Shown here one piece after another: positions 14,101-21,945 of a DNA stretch of 27,680 bases; the stretch's first letter is position 1, and each line of letters opens with the position of its first letter. Position numbers and translations under genes: made by a program. The DNA is from Pyropia haitanensis (taxonomy: Eukaryota; Rhodophyta; Bangiophyceae; Bangiales; Bangiaceae): assembly GCA_008729055.1 (NCBI GenBank), contig SDUX01000190.1, forward strand, positions 1-27,680, given 5' to 3'. Below the pieces are notes generated by a model that was not told where the DNA came from, ran no database searches, and saw only the letters and a program-made list of their open reading frames with translations.

Positions 14101-17100
14101 TGCCGCTGCCGCCGCCGCCGTCTTGCACTTGTCGCCGCCCTTGCCGTCGTCGCCGCCATCGCCGCCGCCGCTGCCGCCGCCGTCGCCGCCATCGCCGCCG
14201 CCGTCGCCGCCATCGCCGCCACCGCCGCCGCCACCATCACGCCCCTCCCCTCAGCCGCCCCTCCGCTCTCGCCCTCCTCCGCCGCCCCCCCCCCCCTCCC
14301 CTCAGCTCCCCACACCCCCGCGCCCACACGCAAAAGAAAAAAATAAAACAACAGCTGAAAAAAAAAAAGAAAAAGGCAGTGGCACAAGCGGCAGCTGCGG
14401 GAGAAGCGATGGCCGAGTCAGCAATGACAGCAGCTGGCGGTGGTGGCAGAGGCGGCGGCGTGTCGGCGTGGCCCCCCCCCCCCCCCCAACCCCCACCACC
14501 CAGGACGCGACGGGGCACCGTCCCAAAGTGCCCCGCCACGTCCGTCACCTCCCCCACGCCGCCGCCACCACCCCACCACCACCACCAAGCCACCACCACC
14601 ACCACCCCACCACCACCACCCCGGCAGCTACCACCCCACCACCACCACCCCGCCACCACCACCCCGCCATCCACAACGCCGGCCACGCACACGGCCGGGG
14701 AGCCCCCCAGCTGCCCCGCCACGTGCGTGACCGTCGCCAACACCGCCCGCCCACCTCGGCACCACCACCACGCCGCCGCCACCACACCACCACCACCACC
14801 CAAACCCACCACCGCCGACACCTCCGCCCCCCCCCCCACCACTCCCGCCACGCCCGTCCTCGCCCTCCCCGCGTCATCCCCACCACAAACCTGCCGCCGA
14901 CGCCACCCCCGCCGCCCCCGCCGCTGCCTTGTACTTGCCGCCGCCCTTGCCGCCGCCGCCGCCGCCGCCGCCGCCGTGTTGCCCTTGTCGCCGCCCTTGC
15001 CGTCGTCGCCGCCATCGCCGCCGCCCTTGCCGCCGCCGTCGCCGCCATCGCCGCCGTCCTTGCCGCTGCCGCCGCCGCCGTCTTGCACTTGTCGCCGCCC
15101 TTGCCGTCGTCGCCGCCATCGCCGCCGCCGCTGCCGCCGCCGTCGCCGCCATCGCCGCCGCCGTCGCCGCCATCGCCGCCACCGCCGCCGCCACCATCAC
15201 GCCCCTCCCCTCAGCCGCCCCTCCGCTCTCGCCCTCCTCCGCCGCCCCCCCCCCCCTCCCCTCAGCTCCCCACACCCCCCGCGCCCACACGCAAAAGAAA
15301 AAAATAAAACAACAGCTGAAAAAAAAATAGAAAAAGGCAGTGGCACAAGCGGCAGCTGCGGGAGAAGCGATGGCCGAGTCAGCAATGACAGCAGCTGGCG
15401 GTGGTGGCAGAGGCGGCGGCGTGTCGGCGTGGCCCCCCCCCCCCCCAACCCCCACCACCCAGGACGCGACGGGGCACCGTCCCAAAGTGCCCCGCCACGT
15501 CCGTCACCTCCCCCACGCCGCCGCCACCACCCCACCACCACCACCAAGCCACCACCACCACCACCCCACCACCACCACCCCGGCAGCTACCACCCCACCA
15601 CCACCACCCCGCCACCACCACCCCGCCATCCACAACGCCGGCCACGCACACGGCCGGGGAGCCCCCCAGCTGCCCCGCCACGTGCGTGACCGTCGCCAAC
15701 ACCGCCCGCCCACCTCGGCACCACCACCACGCCGCCGCCACCACACCACCACCACCACCCAAACCCACCACCGCCGACACCTCCGCCCCCCCCCCCACCA
15801 CTCCCGCCACGCCCGTCCTCGCCCTCCCCGCGTCATCCCCCACCACAAACCTGCCGCCGACGCCACCCCGCCGCCCCCGCCGCTGCCTTGTACTTGCCGC
15901 CGCCCTTGCCGCCGCCGCCGCCGCCGCCCGCCGCCGCCGCCGTGTTGCCCTTGTCGCCGCCCTTGCCGTCGTCGCCGCCATCGCCGCCGCCCTTGCCGCC
16001 GCCGTCGCCGCCATCGCCGCCGTCCTTGCCGCTGCCGCCGCCGCCGTCTTGCACTTGTCGCCGCCCTTGCCGTCGTCGCCGCCATCGCCGCCGCCGCTGC
16101 CGCCGCCGTCGCCGCCATCGCCGCCGCCGTCGCCGCCATCGCCGCCACCGCCGCCGCCACCATCACGCCCCTCCCCTCAGCCGCCCCTCCGCTCTCGCCC
16201 TCCTCCGCCGCCCCCCCCCCCCTCCCCTCAGCTCCCCACACCCCCCGCGCCCACACGCAAAAGAAAAAAATAAAACAACAGCTGAAAAAAAAATAGAAAA
16301 AGGCAGTGGCACAAGCGGCAGCTGCGGGAGAAGCGATGGCCGAGTCAGCAATGACAGCAGCTGGCGGTGGTGGCAGAGGCGGCGGCGTGTCGGCGTGGCC
16401 CCCCCCCCCCCCCAACCCCCACCACCCAGGACGCGACGGGGCACCGTCCCAAAGTGCCCCGCCACGTCCGTCACCTCCCCCACGCCGCCGCCACCACCCC
16501 ACCACCACCACCAAGCCACCACCACCACCACCCCACCACCACCACCCCGGCAGCTACCACCCCACCACCACCACCCCGCCACCACCACCCCGCCATCCAC
16601 AACGCCGGCCACGCACACGGCCGGGGAGCCCCCCAGCTGCCCCGCCACGTGCGTGACCGTCGCCAACACCGCCCGCCCACCTCGGCACCACCACCACGCC
16701 GCCGCCACCACACCACCACCACCACCCAAACCCACCACCGCCGACACCTCCGCCCCCCCCCCCACCACTCCCGCCACGCCCGTCCTCGCCCTCCCCGCGT
16801 CATCCCCCACCACAAACCTGCCGCCGACGCCACCCCCGCCGCCCCCGCCGCTGCCTTGTACTTGCCGCCGCCCTTGCCGCCGCCGCCGCCGCCGCCGCCG
16901 CCGTGTTGCCCTTGTCGCCGCCCTTGCCGTCGTCGCCGCCATCGCCGCCGCCCTTGCCGCCGCCGTCGCCGCCATCGCCGCCGTCCTTGCCGCTGCCGCC
17001 GCCGCCGTCTTGCACTTGTCGCCGCCCTTGCCGTCGTCGCCGCCATCGCCGCCGCCGCTGCCGCCGCCGTCGCCGCCATCGCCGCCGCCGTCGCCGCCAT

Positions 17101-17216
17101 CGCCGCCACCGCCGCCGCCACCATCACGCCCCTCCCCTCAGCCGCCCCTCCGCTCTCGCCCTCCTCCGCCGCCCCCCCCCCCCTCCCCTCAGCTCCCCAC
17201 ACCCCCCGCGCCCACA

Positions 17217-17262
17217 CGCAAAAGAAAAAAATAAAACAACAGCTGAAAAAAAAATAGAAAAA
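17217..17262 (+). other. A-rich island, once per satellite unit
   Basis: A run of about 45 bases that is mostly A, with AAATAAAAC, CAACAGCTGAAA and AATAGAAAAA. It is the only strongly AT-rich segment in each unit of about 961 bp. It supplies TAA, TGA and TAG in two of the three forward frames. Equivalent islands precede every anchor listed for the array. A variant starting GCAAACAAAA instead of GCAAAAGAAA occurs before the anchors at 6843, 7800, 8761 and 18257. It could be a nucleosome-excluding or replication/transcription start element, or the relic of a poly(A) tail. Its role is unknown. Confidence 0.85.
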
Positions 17263-17565
17263 GGCAGTGGCACAAGCGGCAGCTGCGGGAGAAGCGATGG
17301 CCGAGTCAGCAATGACAGCAGCTGGCGGTGGTGGCAGAGGCGGCGGCGTGTCGGCGTGGCCCCCCCCCCCCCCCAACCCCCACCACCCAGGACGCGACGG
17401 GGCACCGTCCCAAAGTGCCCCGCCACGTCCGTCACCTCCCCCACGCCGCCGCCACCACCCCACCACCACCACCAAGCCACCACCACCACCACCCCACCAC
17501 CACCACCCCGGCAGCTACCACCCCACCACCACCACCCCGCCACCACCACCCCGCCATCCACAACG

Positions 17566-17612
17566 CCGGCCACGCACACGGCCGGGGAGCCCCCCAGCTG
17601 CCCCGCCACGTG
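17566..17612. repeat. Inverted repeat CCGGCC/GGCCGG next to a CACGTG box (example copy)
   Basis: CCGGCC (17566-17571) and GGCCGG (17580-17585) are perfect inverted arms around an 8-base loop, ACGCACAC. A palindromic CACGTG (17607-17612) follows. The same arrangement is visible in nearly all units but is deleted from the scrambled copy at 9,740-10,539. The decayed edge copy near 19,925-19,945 keeps it with one mismatch. CACGTG is the core of G-box/E-box factor sites in eukaryotes, but I cannot show that it is used here. Confidence 0.6.
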
Positions 17613-18256
17613 CGTGACCGTCGCCAACACCGCCCGCCCACCTCGGCACCACCACCACGCCGCCGCCACCACACCACCACCACCACCCAAACCCACCACC
17701 GCCGACACCTCCGCCCCCCCCCCACCACTCCCGCCACGCCCGTCCTCGCCCTCCCCGCGTCATCCCCCACCACAAACCTGCCGCCGACGCCACCCCCGCC
17801 GCCCCCGCCGCTGCCTTGTACTTGCCGCCGCCCTTGCCGCCGCCGCCGCCGCCGCCGCCGCCGTGTTGCCCTTGTCGCCGCCCTTGCCGTCGTCGCCGCC
17901 ATCGCCGCCGCCCTTGCCGCCGCCGTCGCCGCCATCGCCGCCGTCCTTGCCGCTGCCGCCGCCGCCGTCTTGCACTTGTCGCCGCCCTTGCCGTCGTCGC
18001 CGCCATCGCCGCCGCCGCTGCCGCCGCCGTCGCCGCCATCGCCGCCGCCGTCGCCGCCATCGCCGCCACCGCCGCCGCCACCATCACGCCCCTCCCCTCA
18101 GCCGCCCCTCCGCTCTCGCCCTCCTCCGCCGCCCCCCCCCCCCTCCCCTCAGCTCCCCACACCCCCCGCGCCCACACGCAAACAAAAAAAATAAAACAAC
18201 AGCTGAAAAAAAAATAGAAAAAGGCAGTGGCACAAGCGGCAGCTGCGGGAGAAGCG

Positions 18257-18822
18257 ATGGCCGAGTCAGCAATGACAGCAGCTGGCGGTAGTGGCAGAGG
18301 CGGCGGCGTGTCGGCGTGGCCCCCCCCCCCCCCCAACCCCCACCACCCAGGACGCGACGGGGCACCGTCCCAAAGTGCCCCGCCACGTCCGTCACCTCCC
18401 CCACGCCGCCGCCACCACCCCACCACCACCACCAAGCCACCACCACCACCACCCCACCACCACCACCCCGGCAGCTACCACCCCACCACCACCACCCCGC
18501 CACCACCACCCCGCCATCCACAACGCCGGCCACGCACACGGCCGGGGAGCCCCCCAGCTGCCCCGCCACGTGCGTGACCGTCGCCAACACCGCCCGCCCA
18601 CCTCGGCACCACCACCACGCCGCCGCCACCACACCACCACCACCACCCAAACCCACCACCGCCGACACCTCCGCCCCCCCCCCACCACTCCCGCCACGCC
18701 CGTCCTCGCCCTCCCCGCGTCATCCCCCACCACAAACCTGCCGCCGACGCCACCCCCGCCGCCCCCGCCGCTGCCTTGTACTTGCCGCCGCCCTTGCCGC
18801 CGCCGCCGCCGCCGCCGCCGCC
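18257..18822. repeat. Last normal part of the 961-bp array (copy 20, 5' half)
   Basis: This copy follows the standard layout through the CCG run and then passes directly into the 80-bp tract instead of the usual internal duplication. It carries a substitution in the core, GGCGGTAGTGG in place of GGCGGTGGTGG at about 18,286-18,290, and the GCAAACAAAA variant of the preceding A-rich island. It marks the right-hand end of the homogeneous array. Confidence 0.85.
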
Positions 18823-19620
18823 GTGTTGCCCTTGTCGCCGCCCTTGCCGCCGCCGCCGCCATCGCCGCCGCCGTTGCCGCTGCCGCCACCGCCGCCGCCG
18901 CCGCCGTGTCGCCCTTGTCGCCGCCCTTGCCGCCGCCGCCGCCATCGCCGCCGCCCTTGCCGCTGCCGCCGCCGCCGCCGCCGCCGTCTTGCACTTGTCG
19001 CCGCCCTTGCCGTCGTCGCCGCCATCGCCGCCGCCCTTGCCGCTGCCGCCGCCGCCGCCGCCGCCGTGTAGCCCTTGTCGCCGCCCTTGCCGCCGCCGCC
19101 GCCATCGCCGCCGCCCTTGCCGCTGCCGCCGCCGCCGCCGCCGCCGTGTTGCCCTTGTCGCCGCCCTTGCCGCCGCCGCCGCCATCGCCGCCGCCGTTGC
19201 CGCTGCCGCCACCGCCGCCGCCGCCGTGTCGCCCTTGTCGCCGCCCTTGCCGCCGCCGCCGCCATCGCCGCCGCCCTTGCCGCTGCCGCCGCCGCCGCCG
19301 CCGCCGTGTTGCCCTTGTCGCCGCCCTTGCCGCCGCCGCCGCCATCGCCGCCGCCGTTGCCGCTGCCGCCACCGCCGCCGCCGCCGTGTCGCCCTTGTCG
19401 CCGCCCTTGCCGCCGCCGCCGCCATCGCCGCCGCCCTTGTCGCTGCCGCCGCCACCGCCGCCGCCGTGTTGCCGTTGTCGCCGCCCTTGCCGCCGTCACC
19501 GCCATTGCCATCGTCCTTGTCACTGCCGCCGCCGCCGCCGCCGTGTTGCACTTGTGGCCGCCCGCAGCCGCCGTCGCCGCCATCCCCGCCGCCCTAGTCG
19601 CCGTCACCGCCCTCGCCTCC
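18823..19620. repeat. 80-bp tandem tract with 160-bp alternation
   Basis: GTGTTGCCC/GTGTCGCCC/GTCTTGCAC-type starts fall at 18823, 18906, 18986, 19066, 19146, 19226, 19306, 19386, 19466 and 19543, giving a period of 80 with slight change at both ends. Each unit reads like the CTTGTCGCCGCCCTTGCCG segment of the 961-bp unit, so the tract is clearly related to it. Two types alternate from 19146 to 19465: GTGTTG copies with CCGTTGCCGCTGCCGCCACC, and GTGTCG copies with CCCTTGCCGCTG. This gives a 160-bp higher-order repeat. The last two or three copies decay progressively toward the edge. Confidence 0.9.
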
Positions 19621-20010
19621 GTTCTTGCCGCCGCCACCACCACCGCACTCGCCACCATCACGCCCGTCCCCTCTGCCGCCCCTCCCATCTCGCCCTCCAC
19701 CGCCGTCCCCCTTTTGTCCTCTCAGCTCGCCACCCATCGCGTCCAACAGGAAAAGAGGTCCAACGCGTCGGGGCGTGCTCCGCCACGTCCATCGCCACCA
19801 CCACGCCGCCGCCACCACCACGCCGCCACCATCAGCCCACCACTACCACCACCCCACCACCACCACCCCGGCAGCTACCACCCCACCACGACCTCTCCGC
19901 CACCACCACCCCGCCATCCACAACGCCGGCCACGCACACGGCAGGGGAGCCCCCCAGCTGCCCCGCCACGTGCGTGACCGTCGCTAACTCCGCGCCACCC
20001 GCAGCGCTGG
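19621..20010. repeat. Decayed boundary copy of the 961-bp unit lacking the A-rich island and core
   Basis: CACCATCACGCCCG, the pyrimidine-rich end and CTCTCAGCTCGCCAC (about 19,651-19,735) align with the end of a normal unit. A short unrelated stretch including AACAGGAAAAGAGGTCC then replaces the A-rich island, the anchor core and the C-run. The CCA tracts resume at about 19,780. From 19,897 to 19,984 the match to the array consensus is exact except for one base at 19,943. Homology fades by about 20,010. This is the right boundary of the satellite block. Confidence 0.85.
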
Positions 20011-20360
20011 TCACCTGCAGGGCCTAGCAGCGCCCTACTCCCCCCGACCAGCGAGATTCCAGACAACGCCTGCCGGCGAGAGGCGCCGCAAGGGGTAGGT
20101 CTGCCATCCACGTCGGCGGTTACCGACTCGCAGGACGTGGGGCGTGGCAGCCGGAGCGGCCGCAGCATGCGCACCCGCACCCGCCCAGGGCGGGAGCCGG
20201 CGCTGGCGCGGCGGGAGGCGCGGGCGGGGCGCAACCGCACTCGTGGGCGGGTGCGCAACGACGAGCAGCGGCGGCAACGGCAGCGCGGCCATCGTGGCGC
20301 TCCCGCGACGGCGGCAGCCCCGTGTCGACGCACCGCCAGCGACCGCCACGCCGTGTGCGA

Positions 20361-20373
20361 TCGCGCGCGCGCG
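20361..20373. repeat. Alternating CG run
   Basis: TCGCGCGCGCGCG, a short alternating purine-pyrimidine run that could adopt Z-DNA. It is simple sequence with no demonstrated role. Confidence 0.6.
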
Positions 20374-20752
20374 GGCTGGGCGTCGGGGGCGGCGGGGCGG
20401 GGCCACCCGCCCGCACGCTCTACGCGTCCCACCCGCGTCCCGCCATGCACGTCCCATCTCACCCCTCACTCCCCCCCTCGCGCCATCCCCGCCACCCCGC
20501 CTTCCGTCGCCCGTTACGTCACACCCAAAACGGCGGCGGCATCGGCAGGTGGGTGGACGACATGAAGCACGTGTGTCAGACGAAGAGAAGGAAAAAAGAA
20601 ACGGGCGGCCAAGTGCCCGTGAGCCGACACCCGAGTGGGCGGGATGCGGCATGGAGAACCGTACGAGTGGAAACGGGCAGGACGGCGGGAAGGCGGGCGG
20701 TCGAGCAGGCTAGCGGGCGGGAGGGAGATTGGGCGGGAAAACTGGCGACGCG

Positions 20753-20801
20753 CAGGCGGGTAGGCGGGCAGGCGGGTAGGCGGGCAGGTGGGCGGGCGGG
20801 C
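20753..20801 (+). repeat. G-rich microsatellite (GGCGGGTA / GGCGGGCA)
   Basis: GGCGGGTA and GGCGGGCA alternate and then collapse to GGGC repeats. There are more than four closely spaced GGG runs on the plus strand, so a G-quadruplex is possible. It looks like ordinary slippage-prone simple sequence. Confidence 0.75.
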
Positions 20802-21640
20802 ACACGGGCGCGCCGGTGCGCGCGAGCGCGGGGGCGGGCGGGCGGGCGGCAGGGGCAACCCCGGCGTCGTGCGCGGGCGGGCAGTTGGGACGGGGGCGGC
20901 GACGGCGCGGCAGACCGCGTCGCGGCGGCCCGTGGCGATCCGCTCCGTCAGGTGCTGGGGCAGCGCGGGCGGCGACGGCGGCGGCGCAGCGGCACCGGTG
21001 AGGGTCGGGGCCGCGCGTCGAGCCGCGTCGGGGCACGGCTGCACTGCCGTGCGCGCCGCCGCAGCCGACCGCGAAACGGCGGCGCACGCGCACACACCGC
21101 GGGCGGCTGGCGGCGGTCATGGGCGGCGTGCTACGGCTGGTGAGGTCGTCAGTGCGGTGGGGGCGGGTGCCCACGGAGGCGGGGCGGCTCTGCTCGTGCC
21201 GCAGGCCCCCTGCCCAACCCCCCCCGCCGGAGCTCGGAGGGGGGGGCGGAGGCGAGGCGGGCGTGCCTGACGGCGGCAAGAGCGCTCTGTTTACAGGTCG
21301 GTGTACCCCTCCCGCGCTCGGCGGTTCAAACGCGGCAATAGATCGTCTAGATGATGTACCCCCCCCCCTCCCGGCCGGTGTCTGTGTTGATTCCGTAGCG
21401 GGCGGCGCTAGCGGCACGCAGACGGCCCACGCGAGCGGCGGTAGGGGCACCGGGACGGCCATTGACAGCGGCGGGGGGTGCCGTTTTTCGCCGAGCCGCT
21501 CCTGGTCCATGCCCGCCCGCGCGCGTGACGAGAGAGTGCGCGCCGCGACGCGAGCGACTGATGTGCACGGCCGAGGCCCTCGGATGAAAAAAACTCGCGA
21601 GGAAGTGCACCGCGGCGCGCATCAACTGTAAAGTAGACTG

Positions 21641-21760
21641 TGCCCAATAGCAGGTCAGAATTGTCTGAAGTCTCGAGTGACAGAGCTGGGGTGGAACCAG
21701 GGTTGTCCCATTCGCGACCCAAAAACTGCCCAATCAGAGGCGATATCCATACTTCTCCGT
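21641..21760. promoter_or_regulatory. AT-richer island with two CCAAT boxes; possible promoter or decayed SINE
   Basis: My hand count gives 63 G+C in these 120 bases (about 52%), far below the surroundings. CCAAT occurs at 21,644-21,648 and as CCAATCA at 21,730-21,736, both in the context GCCCAAT. The second lies about 215 bases before the candidate start codon at 21,946, a reasonable place for an NF-Y-type element. On the minus strand, GGTTCCACCCC (21,698 to 21,688) matches the Pol III box B consensus GGTTCGANNCC at all but one base, so a decayed tRNA-derived SINE is an alternative. No clear box A is present. Confidence 0.3.
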
Positions 21761-21945
21761 GTTCCGACCATTGACGGCCACGTGGCAGCCACTCCCACGT
21801 CGGCAGCGGCGTTGGCGGTGGCGGCGGCGGTGGGGCAGCGACAGCATCGCGCCCACCCCCCCCCTCGCTGCCCATTGCCGCCCCCTACCAGCACGGAGTG
21901 ACTCCCCCTGTCCCCACTGCCCCCCCTCCGCGGTCTGGTCGTGCC

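Larger units (their letters stand above)
17217..18176 (+). repeat. Representative clean satellite unit (copy 19), internal map
   Basis: This copy shows the layout shared by the array. In order: an A-rich island (17217-17262); a non-repetitive core with CAGCTG motifs and the anchor (17263-17359); a 15-C run (17360-17374); CCA-rich tracts in which the plus strand is nearly free of G and T, interrupted by CCGGCC / GGCCGG arms (17566-17571 and 17580-17585) and a CACGTG box (17607-17612); a second CCA tract; a CCG run (about 17834-17862); an imperfect duplication of about 104 bp beginning GTGTTGCCC (17863) and GTCTTGCAC (17967); and a pyrimidine-rich end holding CTCCCCTCAGC twice. No coding function is supported. 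Confidence 0.9.
1..18822. repeat. Tandem satellite array, unit about 961 bp, at least 20 copies
   Basis: The conserved string GATGGCCGAGTC recurs with its ATG at 185, 1132, 2079, 3044, 3995, 4944, 5887, 6843, 7800, 8761, 9740, 10540, 11505, 12469, 13440, 14409, 15370, 16336, 17297 and 18257. Spacings are mostly 943-971, and the cleanest right-hand copies are 960, 961, 961 and 966. All copies are in the same orientation. The window opens inside the tail of a further copy, so the array extends left. Copies differ almost only by single-base indels; the last five are nearly identical. The unit is not a multiple of three and holds in-frame stops in its A-rich island, so it does not look like a protein repeat. 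I do not recognise the family. Confidence 0.97.
20027..21600. other. Non-repetitive GC-rich DNA, no supported gene
   Basis: Several overlapping open frames of 100-270 codons exist on both strands, but they are dominated by R, G, A and P and none shows a recognisable domain. I therefore call no gene. The segment includes an alternating CG run (20,361-20,373), a G-rich microsatellite (20,753-20,801) and several long G runs or C runs. It has no AT-rich promoter-like element and no similarity that I can see to the flanking arrays. Confidence 0.6.

Noticed and set aside
17217..17262. Poly(A) tail of a retroposed element
   Set aside because: There are no flanking target-site duplications, and the A-rich block is an integral, fixed part of every satellite unit. 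It may have had such an origin, but nothing shows it.
18100..18145. Splice acceptor (pyrimidine tract followed by CAG) in each satellite unit
   Set aside because: The C/T-rich tract ending CTCCCCTCAG is part of the repeat and has no plausible donor or exon around it.
1..18822. Proline/histidine- or arginine-rich tandem-repeat proteins encoded by the satellite (for example frames starting MAQAAAAGEAMAESAM in each unit)
   Set aside because: The unit length shifts the frame between copies, in-unit stops lie in the A-rich island, both strands are equally open, and one-base indels are frequent. All are as expected from composition.
1..18822. CRISPR array
   Set aside because: There are no short repeats separated by unique spacers. 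The whole 961-bp unit repeats, and the sequence looks eukaryotic.
21685..21735. tRNA gene on the minus strand
   Set aside because: The box B-like GGTTCCACCCC has the conserved G replaced. No acceptable box A, cloverleaf or acceptor stem can be formed.
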